A stretch of DNA of 64,000 nt from Poriferisodalis sp022821985 (GTDB lineage: Bacteria > Actinomycetota > Acidimicrobiia > Acidimicrobiales > Poriferisodalaceae): assembly GCF_965219595.1 (NCBI RefSeq), contig NZ_OZ244781.1, forward strand, positions 3,100,001 through 3,164,000, read 5' to 3'. The position numbers and the translations under genes are program-made. The notes beneath the pieces are model-generated. The model saw only the letters and a program-made list of their open reading frames with translations. It was not told the DNA's origin and made no database searches. Within the stretch, counting starts at the first letter, position 1, and each line of letters opens with the position of its first letter. Shown here piece by piece: positions 7,179-16,025 of the stretch.

Positions 7179-9361
7179 CCCGTTCCCAGGCGTTGTTCCA
7201 GCTCCTCGGCAGACAACAGTTGGTGCGGCAAGTAGATGCTGCTCCCACCGGCGGAGTCCACCTCGATCGGCGCAGTGAAGTTCACATCCCGAATGAGACA
7301 GAAAGTCTCATCGACGGCCGGGCAATAGAACACCACCGCGGTAGCCGTCAGCACCGCGGTGCCGCTGTCCGCGCCGATCGTGCCCGTCAGCCGGACTGGC
7401 ATTTCGGGGCCCCGGGCCTCGTAGCGAGCCGTGTCCCGAGGAGCCAGCAGGTCGCCCTCAGCTGACCATTCGAACTCGAACAGCCCGTCGGTGTTGAACT
7501 TGTATCCCTCTGGCACCTTGAGATCCAGGACGATCTCGACAGTGCCAGGAGAGACTCGTTGGGGCAGCAGCACGACGTGGTCGTCAATCACGCCGGCCAT
7601 CGTCACCGTGGCGATTTCCAGATTCGAAAGCGCCAGCGTGGTCAGCTCGCCGGTGGCGAGATCCAACGTACGAATGCGGTGATTGTTGGTATCGGCGACG
7701 TAGAGCGTGTCGGTCGTCGCACTGAGCCCGCTCGGCTCAGCCAGCAGCGCGTCGGTGCCGAAGCCATCCTGCAGTCCCGGCGTGCCGCCACCCACCAGCA
7801 CCGATGATGTCTGCGTGTCGAGGTCGAGCACCTTGATCCGGTGGTTGTAGGTGTCTGCGACGTACAGCAGCCCGGCGCCCTGCGCACCCGGCACGAACTC
7901 GATACCCACGGCGTGCTGCAGCAGTGTGTCGTCGAAACTGCCCACTTCATCGCCCCACACGAACAGGTGCTTGCCGACCAGCGTGTCGAGCTGCCCGTCG
8001 AGGCCGAGCGAGACCTGCCGTACCGCGCTGGCTTCCGGATCGGTGAAGTAGAGCACGCCGTACCCAGCCGCAAGCCCGGAGGGCTGCGAGAGCGTGGCGG
8101 CGAAGCGGTGGCCGTCATCGAGGCCCTCGGCGCCCGTTCCGGCGAAGAAGTCGAGCACCCCGCTGGCGGTGTTCATGAGCCAGAGTTGATGACGACCGGC
8201 CCCCGCGATGTACAGCACTTCGCCTTCGAGGTGCAGGTCCCACGGCGAGGCGATGGCGGTCTGTGCAGCCGGTCCAGCCTGGAACACAGTGACCGGTTCG
8301 CCGGTCCCAGCGACGGTGGTCACCTCGCGGGCGCGCAGATCAGCGGCCCGGATCAGATGGTTCTCACGGTCGGCGATGTACAGGGTGTTGCCGTCACGCG
8401 CCAGGGCCATGCCCTGCGGGCGCCGGAACGACGCTTCGGCAAAACCGCCGTCGGCCCGACCTTCGGCGCCTGTGCCGATCACGTCGACCAGCTCGCCGTC
8501 GAGGGTGGCCACGAGCACCCGGTGACGGCCCGTGTCGGCGATGAAGAGCCGGTCGCCAGCCTCGTCGGCCAGCACCTTGCCGGGGAAGCTCAGCACGGTC
8601 GGCAGCGCCGGCTCGATCTCGAGGAGCTCACCGAGCGGCGTCGGATCGATGAGGCCGTTGTGGCCGTACTCATCGGCCATGACGCCGATGGCGGGTGCCA
8701 GCCGTTCGTATACGCCCTCGCCGGCGATGGGACCCAGCACCCGGCCCAATGGGTCGATAGCGACAACGGTCGGCCAAGCGTTGATGCCGTACGCCCGGCG
8801 CAGCAGTTCTTGATCGTCGTTCACGATCGGGTGTCGGCGGCCGTACCGGATCGATGCCTCCCGCACAGCTTCGGACTCGCGCTCACTGGGGAATTTGGCC
8901 CAGTGCACCGCGATCACCACCACCTCGTCGGGATACTCCTGCTCCAGCCGGTGAAGATCGGGGATGATGTGGATGCAGTTGATGCAGCCCTGGGTCCAGA
9001 AGTCGAGCAGCACGATCTTGCCGCGCAGGTCGCCGCTCATCGACAGCGGCCGGCTCACGTTGAACCAGTCGTAGCCGGCCGGGAACTCTGGGGCCGCCGG
9101 GCCGCCTTCGAACGTCAGCTCGACCGGTTCGGCGGCAGAGTCCGCGCTGTCTGCGGCGCCATCAGTTGTCACGACCTGGTCGTCGTCGGGCGTGGCCGCG
9201 GCCGCCTGTGCAGGATCAGTGTCGGCCGCAGCCGCCTCACTCGACGCGGTCACCGGTTCGACCACCTCGGTTGAAGAGCAGGCGGCCGCGAGCAGGAGTG
9301 CCGCTAGCAGGCCAAGGCCGTGTCTCCGTCGCCGGCCGGTCCCCCGCTCGGATGCTCGCAT
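7175..9361 (-). CDS. Lipoprotein with thioredoxin-like domain and NHL repeats
   Basis: 728-residue exported protein. The signal peptide ends in a lipobox, LLAAAC, with the lipidated Cys at 28, followed by an acidic Ala-rich linker to about residue 90. A thioredoxin/TlpA-like domain follows, with the redox pair C126-I-N-C129 (DFWTQGCINC). The middle and C-terminal parts are NHL beta-propeller repeats with recurrent phrases such as LYIADRENHLIR, LYVADTYNHRIKV and LYVADTNNHRIRT. The order is that of NHLRC2-type proteins. A surface thiol-redox role with the propeller as a docking platform is inference. It lies 20 bases downstream of the CoA-binding gene and overlaps the glycosidase start by four bases. 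Confidence 0.85.
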   Translation of the reverse strand: MRASERGTGRRRRHGLGLLAALLLAAACSSTEVVEPVTASSEAAAADTDPAQAAAATPDDDQVVTTDGAADSADSAAEPVELTFEGGPAAPEFPAGYDWFNVSRPLSMSGDLRGKIVLLDFWTQGCINCIHIIPDLHRLEQEYPDEVVVIAVHWAKFPSERESEAVREASIRYGRRHPIVNDDQELLRRAYGINAWPTVVAIDPLGRVLGPIAGEGVYERLAPAIGVMADEYGHNGLIDPTPLGELLEIEPALPTVLSFPGKVLADEAGDRLFIADTGRHRVLVATLDGELVDVIGTGAEGRADGGFAEASFRRPQGMALARDGNTLYIADRENHLIRAADLRAREVTTVAGTGEPVTVFQAGPAAQTAIASPWDLHLEGEVLYIAGAGRHQLWLMNTASGVLDFFAGTGAEGLDDGHRFAATLSQPSGLAAGYGVLYFTDPEASAVRQVSLGLDGQLDTLVGKHLFVWGDEVGSFDDTLLQHAVGIEFVPGAQGAGLLYVADTYNHRIKVLDLDTQTSSVLVGGGTPGLQDGFGTDALLAEPSGLSATTDTLYVADTNNHRIRTLDLATGELTTLALSNLEIATVTMAGVIDDHVVLLPQRVSPGTVEIVLDLKVPEGYKFNTDGLFEFEWSAEGDLLAPRDTARYEARGPEMPVRLTGTIGADSGTAVLTATAVVFYCPAVDETFCLIRDVNFTAPIEVDSAGGSSIYLPHQLLSAEELEQRLGTG

Positions 9362-9381
9362 CGGTACCGGCCTGTCGCCGG

Positions 9382-9891
9382 CTAGCGACTGCCCACGGTG
9401 CGACGCGAGTCCACGACGCCTGTGTCGAACCCGGCAAGGTGCAGGCCGCCGTGGAATCGGGCGTGCTCGATCTTGAGGCAGCGATCCATCACCACGTCGA
9501 GACCTGCGTCGTTGGCCAGCTTGGCGGCCTCAGGGCTCCACAGTCCGAGCTGCACCCAGAATGCCTGCGCCCCGATGTCAATGGCCTCGGCTGCCACACC
9601 GGGCAGGTCGGCCGGTCGCCGGAACACATCCACGAGATCGGGCACCACCGGCAGATCGGCGAGGCTCGGATAGCACGGCTGGCCGAGGATCTCGTTGACC
9701 ACAGGGTTCACGAAGTACACATCGAAGTCGGTGCTCGAGCTGAGCAGGTACGTCGCTACGAAGTTCGACGGCCGCGCCGGATTGGCCGAGACACCTACCA
9801 TCGCCACTGTCTCGGTTCGCCTGATGAGGTCCAAGCGCTCGGCGGCACTGGGTTCCGTCCAGCCGTCGACCGGTTCATGGGTGATGGTCAT
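9382..9891 (-). CDS. CoA-binding (Rossmann) protein, YccU-like
   Basis: 169-residue protein of the small CoA-binding domain family related to the N-terminus of succinyl-CoA ligase alpha. The motif TVAMVGVSANPARPSNFVAT is the nucleotide-binding first strand and loop; VYFVNPVVNEILGQPCYPSL and VMDRCLKIEH are also typical of the family. Its ATG overlaps the stop of metY (ATGA), so the two are coupled. Proteins of this type often sit next to O-acetylhomoserine sulfhydrylase genes; a role in sensing or handling acyl-CoA is not established here. Confidence 0.85.
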   Translation of the reverse strand: MTITHEPVDGWTEPSAAERLDLIRRTETVAMVGVSANPARPSNFVATYLLSSSTDFDVYFVNPVVNEILGQPCYPSLADLPVVPDLVDVFRRPADLPGVAAEAIDIGAQAFWVQLGLWSPEAAKLANDAGLDVVMDRCLKIEHARFHGGLHLAGFDTGVVDSRRTVGSR

Positions 9892-11177
9892 GCGGGCACC
9901 GCCTTCGCGAGGGCTTGGTCGAGGTCCCAGAGAATGTCGTCGAGGTCTTCAAGGCCGACCGACAGCCGGATCATGTCGGCACCCACGCCGCCGGCTGCAA
10001 GCGCTTCGTCCGACAGCTGCTGATGGGTGGTCGACGCTGGGTGGATGACCAGCGTGCGTGCATCGCCGACGTTCGCCAGGTGGCTGATCATCTGCAGTGC
10101 CTCGATGAAATCCGAACCTGCCTGACGGCCGCCCTTCACGCCGAAGGTGAAGATGGCACCAGGCCCTTGAGGCATGTACCGGCGGGCAAGATCCCGGTAA
10201 GGCGAAGATTCGAGACCGGCGTAGCTGATCCAGCTCACCCCGCGATGGGCCTCGAGGTGCTCCGCGACCGCCTGCGCGTTCGCCACATGCTCATCCATGC
10301 GCTGGGGCAGCGTCTCAAGCCCCTGCAGCAGCAGGAACGCATTCATCGGCGACATGGCGGCACCGATGTCACGCAGCTGCTCCACCCGAAGCTTGGTGCA
10401 AAAGGCGTACTCGCCGAAGTTCTCCCAGAATCGGAGGTCGTTGTAGCTGGCCACGGGTTCGGTCATGTTCGGAAAGCGCCCGCTGCCCCAGTCGAAGCGG
10501 CCCGACTCGCTCACCACGCCGCCAATGGAGTTGCCGTGCCCGCCGATGAACTTGGTGGCCGAGTGCAGCACGATGTCGGCGCCGTGTTCCATCGGTCGGC
10601 AGAGGTACGGCGTGGCGAACGTGGCGTCGACCACCAACGGCAGCCCGTGCGCGTGCGCCACCTCGGCGATGCCGGCCAAGTCCGGAACGGAGCCTGAGGG
10701 ATTGCCGACGATCTCGGTGTAACAGAACTTCGTGCGCTCATCGATGGCCGCCGCGTACGCATCGACGCTGTCACCGTCGACGAATCTGGCGTCGATGCCG
10801 AAGCGGCCCAGCGTCACGTCGAACATCGTGTGAGTGCCGCCATACAGCGCAGTCGACGTGACCAGGTTGTCGCCGGCGCTGCAGAGCGCGGCCGCAGTGA
10901 GGAATTCCGCTGCCATTCCCGAGGCTGCCGCGACAGCGCCGATGGCGCCTTCGAGGCTTGCCATCCGCTCCTCGAAGGCGTTGACGGTGGGATTCGAGAT
11001 GCGGGTGTAGATCGTGCCGTACTTCTGCAGTGCGAACAGGTCTGCCGCATCTGCCGTGTCCTCGAACACGAAGCTCGTGGATTGATAGACCGGGACTGCG
11101 CGTGCCCCGGTCGTCGGGTCGGGCCGACCGCCTGCGTGCAATGCGCGAGTGCGGAACCCGAACTGGTGATCGCTCAT
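9888..11177 (-). CDS. metY: O-acetylhomoserine sulfhydrylase (MetY-type, PLP-dependent)
   Basis: 429-residue Cys/Met-metabolism PLP enzyme that makes homocysteine from O-acetylhomoserine and sulfide. Visible signatures are the N-terminal FRTRALHAGGRPDPTTGARA, the YTRISNPT motif, GMAAEFLTAAALCSAGDN for phosphate binding, and the PLP lysine in HSATKFIGGHG. Length and the LENFG-like segment (WENFGEYAFC) favour MetY over cystathionine synthase or lyase. First gene of the leftward operon running to 5589; a copy of the dispersed repeat lies 68 bases upstream. Confidence 0.9.
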   Translation of the reverse strand: MSDHQFGFRTRALHAGGRPDPTTGARAVPVYQSTSFVFEDTADAADLFALQKYGTIYTRISNPTVNAFEERMASLEGAIGAVAAASGMAAEFLTAAALCSAGDNLVTSTALYGGTHTMFDVTLGRFGIDARFVDGDSVDAYAAAIDERTKFCYTEIVGNPSGSVPDLAGIAEVAHAHGLPLVVDATFATPYLCRPMEHGADIVLHSATKFIGGHGNSIGGVVSESGRFDWGSGRFPNMTEPVASYNDLRFWENFGEYAFCTKLRVEQLRDIGAAMSPMNAFLLLQGLETLPQRMDEHVANAQAVAEHLEAHRGVSWISYAGLESSPYRDLARRYMPQGPGAIFTFGVKGGRQAGSDFIEALQMISHLANVGDARTLVIHPASTTHQQLSDEALAAGGVGADMIRLSVGLEDLDDILWDLDQALAKAVPA

Positions 11178-11244
11178 CTACCGCAGCCTACGACGGGCGC
11201 CCTGCGGGCCGAGGTCGCCGCTGTGGAAACTGCAGGAAGCCTCC

Positions 11245-11357
11245 TAGAGGCTGCGCGGATAGGCGAACCTTCTCGTCGTCGCACCTGTCGTATCCCGCTC
11301 TTGTTCGCTACGCTCACGGGCCGCTCGGGCCACGGCTTCGCCTACCGGCTCAGCCTC
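11245..11357 (+). repeat. Dispersed intergenic repeat, copy A
   Basis: About 113 bases filling most of the gap between the DUF6457 gene and metY. The core runs from CCCGCTCTTG at 11294 to GCTTCGCC at 11342 and contains GTTCGCTACGCTCACGGGCC followed by GCTCGGGCCACGG. Flanks shared with copy D include TAGAGG(C/A)TGCGCGGAT on the left and GGCTCAGCCTC on the right. Copies B, C and D are at 15944, 24901 and 28578. Confidence 0.8.
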
Positions 11358-11612
11358 CTAGCCGGCCCGGCTCTCGACGTACTGCCGAGCACGTTCGAGA
11401 GCCTCCTCAGGGTGCACGCCGGCAACGCCGGCCATCCAGCAAGCGATGGGGGCTGCGATCCGCTCGGAGTCGTGTGCAGCGGCGCCGGCCAGGTTCAGCA
11501 GCGCGTCGGTGACAACCGCATCAGGCGCAGGCGCGCCGATCACTGCGGCAAAGCCCGCCAGCCACTCCTGCGCCGTCGTGTCCGGCGGTCCGGAACCCGT
11601 CTCATCGCTCAT
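11358..11612 (-). CDS. Small conserved protein, DUF6457-like
   Basis: 84-residue protein, MSDETGSGPPDTTAQEWLAG at its start, then an Ala-rich helical body ending in HPEEALERARQYV. The pattern matches short actinobacterial proteins annotated DUF6457, which are often found near molybdoenzyme genes; a molybdoenzyme is encoded 0.8 kb away at 12449-14833. The ATG at 11612 is chosen because the sequence upstream (MCTARTDATG) does not look like this family. Function unknown. Confidence 0.65.
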   Translation of the reverse strand: MSDETGSGPPDTTAQEWLAGFAAVIGAPAPDAVVTDALLNLAGAAAHDSERIAAPIACWMAGVAGVHPEEALERARQYVESRAG

Positions 11613-11733
11613 CGCCACAGCGTACGTTTGGCCGGTCGCATCAGTGCGGGCAGTGCACACTCGCCCCCCTCCAGCGGATCGCTACGGTGCGAACGCGGCA
11701 GGCGCCACAAGAGTCTGAGCCGAAAGGACACCG

Positions 11734-12423
11734 ATGAGCGACGACGAGGGCATTTTCGGACCCGAGCTGTTCGAGTTTCTGGAAGAACTCGAAGCGAACA
11801 ACAATCGGGAGTGGTTCAACGAGAACCGTGAGCGCTACGAGGAGGAAGTCCGCGAGCCTGCATTCGACTTCATCCGGGCCATGGGCGCACTGCTGGGCGA
11901 GATCTCACCGCACATGACCGCACGGGACACGAAGGTCGGAGGCTCGCTGATGCGCGTCTTCCGCGACACGCGCTTCTCCGCCGACAAGACGCCTTATAAG
12001 ACCAACGTGGGCATCCAGTTCCGCCATGTACGGGGCGGCGATGTGCATGCGCCCGGCTACTACGTGCACCTGGACACCGAGAACTGTTTCTTCGGCGCTG
12101 GCAGCTGGATGCCGGATCGGGATGCGCTGGCGGCCTACCGGGTTGCCATCGACGAGCGATCTGCGGCGTGGATCCGGGCCCGGGACACCTGCCAGTCCGG
12201 CGGCTGGCGCATGGAAGGCGAGCGGCTCAAGCGCTCGCCCCGTGACTGGTCTGCCGATCACCCGATGATCGAGGATCTCAAACGCAAGAGCTTCATCGCC
12301 GTGCGCGACTTCGACCACGGCGTGGCGCTCAAGCCGGAGTTCCCGTCAGTGATCACAGCATGGTGCAACGAGAGTCGACCGCTGATGGCATTTCTCTGCG
12401 GGGCCGTGGGGCTGGATTTCTGA
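11734..12423 (+). CDS. DUF2461 / TIGR02453 family protein
   Basis: 229-residue soluble protein of a widespread family without assigned function. Signatures are FLEELEANNNREWFNENRER near the N-terminus, FRDTRFSADKTPYKTN in the middle and GYYVHLDTENCFFGAGSW after it; these are the most conserved parts of the family, and the length is normal. GAAAGGA stands seven bases before the ATG. The gene stands alone and ends 25 bases before the convergent molybdoenzyme gene. Confidence 0.85.
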   Translation: MSDDEGIFGPELFEFLEELEANNNREWFNENRERYEEEVREPAFDFIRAMGALLGEISPHMTARDTKVGGSLMRVFRDTRFSADKTPYKTNVGIQFRHVRGGDVHAPGYYVHLDTENCFFGAGSWMPDRDALAAYRVAIDERSAAWIRARDTCQSGGWRMEGERLKRSPRDWSADHPMIEDLKRKSFIAVRDFDHGVALKPEFPSVITAWCNESRPLMAFLCGAVGLDF

Positions 12424-12448
12424 GCCGGCCTCGGCGTCGCCATTCCGC

Positions 12449-14833
12449 TCAGTCTCTGAGCGGGACGATTTCCGGCGGCAGATACGACTCCACCGGAGGC
12501 GGTTCGCCGTCGTACCGTTCAACCTCGACGAGACACGTGTGTGCCGACGGTCCTTGCGCCAGTCGGCTGGTCCCGACGTCGGCGGTCAGCGTGTTGGGGT
12601 TGCCGGCACGGCAGGTGCCGTCAGGTGCAGGGTCGTACCAAGCACCGGTCGACAGCTGAATTGCTTCGGGCATAACGGCATCGTCGACAACAGCGCCAGC
12701 CAGGCACGCGCCACGATCGTTGTAGAGCCGTACGACGTCACCGTCAGCGATGCCGCGGGCCCCGGCAGTGACCGGGTGCATGCGCGCCGGCTCGCGGCCC
12801 GCCACCTTCGTCGCCTGGCTGGGAGCGGCATGGTCGTACTGGCTGTGCAGTCGCGACCGAGGCTGGTTCGACACCAAGTGCAATGGCCAACGATCGCTTC
12901 GCGCGCCGCCCAGCCGTTCGAACGGCTCCATCCAGGCCGGGTGCGGCGGGCAGTCGTCGTAGCCGTAGCCGGCGATCGCCTCGCTCCACAGCTCGATCCG
13001 CCCGCTCGGTGTGCGCAGCGGCTTGGTGGCCGGGTCGGCGCGGAACGCCTCGAGATAGACCTGCGTGGGTTCCCCCATCAGCGCCTTGCCAGGGGCCATC
13101 GCGTAGCCCTCGGCACGAAACTCCTCATAGGTCGGGGCCTGCGGATCGGCGGCACGGTGAATCTCGTAGATGACCTCGATCCACTCGTCGGCCGTACGTC
13201 CCTCGGTGAACTGTTCCCCGAACCCCAGGCGCTCGGCCAAGCGAGCGAAGATCCAGTAGTCGTCGCGGGAGTCCCCCACCGGTTCGGCCACCGCGGCCAT
13301 GGCGATCAGCATCGTCTCGGCGCCGCCGATGTCGTTGCGTTCGAGCGGCGTCGTGGCCGGCAGCACGATGTCGGCCCGCCGGGCGACCGGTGACCAGAAC
13401 GGCTCTTGCACCACGATCGTCTCGGGTCGCTGCCACGCCCGCATCATTCGGTTCAGGTCCTGGTGGTGATGGAAGGGGTTGCCGCCCGACCAGTACACGA
13501 GCCGGATATCGGGAAAGCGCCCCCTGCGGCCGTCGAAGTCGTAGGGCTCAAGTGGCCGTTCCAGCATCTCGGTGATACGCGAGACGGCAATGGTGGGAGG
13601 GCCTGGCTGGCGCATCGGCACCGGCAGGCCCGGAATGCGCGCCCGCGTCTGCCCCGCACCGGTGTTGCCCTGGGTGCCGAAGCTGAAGGCGTATCCCCCG
13701 CCGGGCAGGCCGACCTGGCCGAGCACGCACGCCAGGGCCAGCGCCATCCAGTACGGCTGCTCGCCATGGTGGGCCCGCTGGGTGGACAGGGAGAGGTTAA
13801 CGAGCGTGCGCTTGGCGGCCATCTCGTGCGCCAGCGAGACGATGTCATCGGCGTCGATGCCGGTCACCTCTGCCGCCCACTGTGCCGACTTGGGCGTGTC
13901 GTAGTCGACAGCGCCGGCCCACGGCGCGGGACCGCGCCAGTCGCCACAGGCCGCTGCGAGACCCTCGCCCAATATGTGAGCGCGCAGCCGGTCCCAGCCG
14001 TGACAGTGGCTCGCCAGGAAATCCTCATCGGCGAGTCCGTCAGTGATGAGCGTGTGGATGATCCCCGCCATCAGCGCGACGTCGGTACCGGGCCGGATGG
14101 GGAGCCAGCGTGCGTCGGCCGATTTGTCGAAGTCGTCACGCAGCGGTCCGACGTTGACGAACTGCACCCCTGCCTTGCTCGCACGAGCCACCCAGTCGTT
14201 GTGATGGTGCGGTCCTTGACCGCCGTAGGTCACGTGGCTGTTGCTGGCACGCATGCCGCCGAAGCAGACGAACAGCTCGGTGTGCTCGCAGATCACCGAC
14301 CACGAGGTCTGCCGTGCCAGACCGGCGTGATAGCCCGTACCGACCATGTACGGGAAGATCGCCTCGGCAGCGGCCGATGAGTACGTGCCCTTCTGGTCGG
14401 TACAGCCGCCGAAGAAGCGCATGAAGCGGTGCTGCTGGCTCGACGCCAGACCGAATCGCCCTGCCGAACCCCACCCGTAGGAACCGCCGAAGATCGATGC
14501 ATTGCCGTGGTTGTCGCGCACCCGCGTCAACTCAGCGGCCACCAGGTCGAGTGCTGTGTCCCAATCGACCTCGACGAACGGATCCTCGCCGCGCAGGTGA
14601 GTGGCCGCACCGGGCCCGCCTGCCAGCCACGACTGCCGCACGGCAGGCCGCATCACCCGGTTCTCCGCGAAGTGGCGCAGCGACTTCCCCAGGTGGGACG
14701 GCTCGGGGTCAGTGGGATGGCCGCGCACCGTCACCACTTCGCCGTCGCGCGAGTCGACCAGGAACGACCCGAAGTGTGTGCCCATGGCCGTCGTGCGCAC
14801 GTCGGGCGCCGTTGCGCCGCCCTGCCTGCTCAT
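12449..14833 (-). CDS. Molybdopterin oxidoreductase, BisC / DMSO-TMAO reductase type
   Basis: 794-residue member of the DMSO reductase family that reduces S-oxides or N-oxides (biotin sulfoxide, methionine sulfoxide, DMSO, TMAO). There is no N-terminal Fe-S cysteine motif and no Tat signal, which places it with cytoplasmic BisC-like enzymes. GGSYGWGSAGRF (about 116-127) is the family's Mo-binding stretch, with S123 as expected metal ligand. Pterin-binding segments follow (WSGGNPFHHHQDLNRMMRAW, VQEPFWSPVARRADIVLPAT), and the C-terminal dinucleotide-binding domain begins near LHLVSNQPRSRLHSQYDHA. The ATG at 14833 overlaps the stop of the flavin oxidoreductase gene (ATGA), so the pair is co-translated. 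Substrate cannot be read from sequence. Confidence 0.88.
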   Translation of the reverse strand: MSRQGGATAPDVRTTAMGTHFGSFLVDSRDGEVVTVRGHPTDPEPSHLGKSLRHFAENRVMRPAVRQSWLAGGPGAATHLRGEDPFVEVDWDTALDLVAAELTRVRDNHGNASIFGGSYGWGSAGRFGLASSQQHRFMRFFGGCTDQKGTYSSAAAEAIFPYMVGTGYHAGLARQTSWSVICEHTELFVCFGGMRASNSHVTYGGQGPHHHNDWVARASKAGVQFVNVGPLRDDFDKSADARWLPIRPGTDVALMAGIIHTLITDGLADEDFLASHCHGWDRLRAHILGEGLAAACGDWRGPAPWAGAVDYDTPKSAQWAAEVTGIDADDIVSLAHEMAAKRTLVNLSLSTQRAHHGEQPYWMALALACVLGQVGLPGGGYAFSFGTQGNTGAGQTRARIPGLPVPMRQPGPPTIAVSRITEMLERPLEPYDFDGRRGRFPDIRLVYWSGGNPFHHHQDLNRMMRAWQRPETIVVQEPFWSPVARRADIVLPATTPLERNDIGGAETMLIAMAAVAEPVGDSRDDYWIFARLAERLGFGEQFTEGRTADEWIEVIYEIHRAADPQAPTYEEFRAEGYAMAPGKALMGEPTQVYLEAFRADPATKPLRTPSGRIELWSEAIAGYGYDDCPPHPAWMEPFERLGGARSDRWPLHLVSNQPRSRLHSQYDHAAPSQATKVAGREPARMHPVTAGARGIADGDVVRLYNDRGACLAGAVVDDAVMPEAIQLSTGAWYDPAPDGTCRAGNPNTLTADVGTSRLAQGPSAHTCLVEVERYDGEPPPVESYLPPEIVPLRD

Positions 14834-15930
14834 GGGACGGAGACCGAGACGTCCGAGATGGCGGGCTCTGCCATCTCGTCCCGCACCGCTGCGTCGACTG
14901 CCCGCCGCTGCCATGCCTGCATCGTCAGTTCGAGGCTCTCGATGCGCTCGGGCAGACCGAAGGTGGCGGTGTGCACCATCAGCTCGGCTGCACCGGTCTC
15001 GGCAGCGAGTTGCTCCAACCCGGCAACCGCCTCGTCGGGATCGCCGACCACGGAGTTGCCGGGCATGGCGGCTGCGCGCTCCCATTCGGGATGAGCCTGA
15101 GCCTCCTCGGGCGAGTACAGCGGCCAGAAGCGACCGGTGCGGATGCCCCAGCGTCGCAGCCGTCCCGGTGCCGACAGATAGCGGGCACGCTCCGCGTCTT
15201 CAGCCACCACCGTCGCCACGCTCACGATGACGTACGGCTCATCGAGCACGGCCGACGGTTCGAACCGCTGCCGGTACAGCTCGACGGCTTGGGCCGTTCC
15301 GCCGCCGCCGAAGTGGTTCGCAAAGGCGAACGGCAGCCCGAGATACCCAGCGAGCTGCGCCGAGTAGCCGCTCGAACCCAGCAACACCACCTGTGGCATG
15401 GTCTCAGCGGCCGGCGTGGCGGCGAAGTCGGACCACGGGCCGTCAGTAGTACGCGCATCGCCCAGATAGCCCATCAGGTCGATGAGATTGGACGGGAAGT
15501 CATCAACCTGCCACGGGTCAGCCACGGCCCCGTCCGCGGGCGAGCCGCCCGAGCGCACGGCGGCCGCGCTGAGCCTGTCACTGCCGGGCGCCCGGCCGAT
15601 TCCGAGGTCGATGCGGCCCGGATGCAGTGCCTCGAGCATGGCGAACTGCTCAGCGATGACTGCTGGGCTGTGATTGGGCAGCATCACCCCGCCCGAACCG
15701 AGCTTGATCTGGGCGGTCTGCGCGGCCAGGTGCGCAATCAGCACGGCCGGAGACGTGCTCGCCACCGTGTCCATGTTGTGATGCTCAGCGACCCAGAACC
15801 GCCGGTACCCCAGCCGGTCTGCAGCCCGAGCCAGTTCAGCGGTCTCTGCCAGCGCCTGCGCACTGGTCGCCCCGTGCGACACCGTCGCCAGATCCAGCAC
15901 CCCCAACGGCAGGGGTTCCGCAGCACTCAC
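14830..15930 (-). CDS. Luciferase-like (LLM) flavin-dependent oxidoreductase
   Basis: 366-residue bacterial-luciferase-fold enzyme of the short MsnO8-like type. Family features are the N-terminal LGVLDLATVSHGATSAQALA, FWVAEHHNMDTVASTSPAVL, IKLGSGGVMLPNHSPAVIAE, and LHPGRIDLGIGRAPGSD. The flavin is FMN or F420; the sequence does not settle which. The downstream gene for a molybdenum S/N-oxide reductase is coupled by a four-base overlap, so a shared sulfur- or nitrogen-containing substrate is a reasonable inference. Copy B of the dispersed repeat lies directly upstream. Confidence 0.85.
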   Translation of the reverse strand: MSAAEPLPLGVLDLATVSHGATSAQALAETAELARAADRLGYRRFWVAEHHNMDTVASTSPAVLIAHLAAQTAQIKLGSGGVMLPNHSPAVIAEQFAMLEALHPGRIDLGIGRAPGSDRLSAAAVRSGGSPADGAVADPWQVDDFPSNLIDLMGYLGDARTTDGPWSDFAATPAAETMPQVVLLGSSGYSAQLAGYLGLPFAFANHFGGGGTAQAVELYRQRFEPSAVLDEPYVIVSVATVVAEDAERARYLSAPGRLRRWGIRTGRFWPLYSPEEAQAHPEWERAAAMPGNSVVGDPDEAVAGLEQLAAETGAAELMVHTATFGLPERIESLELTMQAWQRRAVDAAVRDEMAEPAISDVSVSVP

Positions 15931-15943
15931 GGCGTCAGGCTAA

Positions 15944-16025
15944 GAGGCTGAGCCCCGGGCCCGAGCGGCCCGTGAGCGAAGCGAACAAGAGCGGGAAGCA
16001 CAGGGCGAAGCCGTGGCCCGAGGTG
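15944..16025 (-). repeat. Dispersed intergenic repeat, copy B
   Basis: Inverted relative to copies A, C and D. On the minus strand it reads TTCCCGCTCTTGTTCGCTTC, GCTCACGGGCCGCTCGGGCC, then GGGGCTCAGCCTCTTA. The CCACGGCTTCGCC element precedes the core here instead of following it, so this copy is rearranged. It fills the gap between the flavin oxidoreductase start and the end of the fused CoA-transferase gene. Confidence 0.75.
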
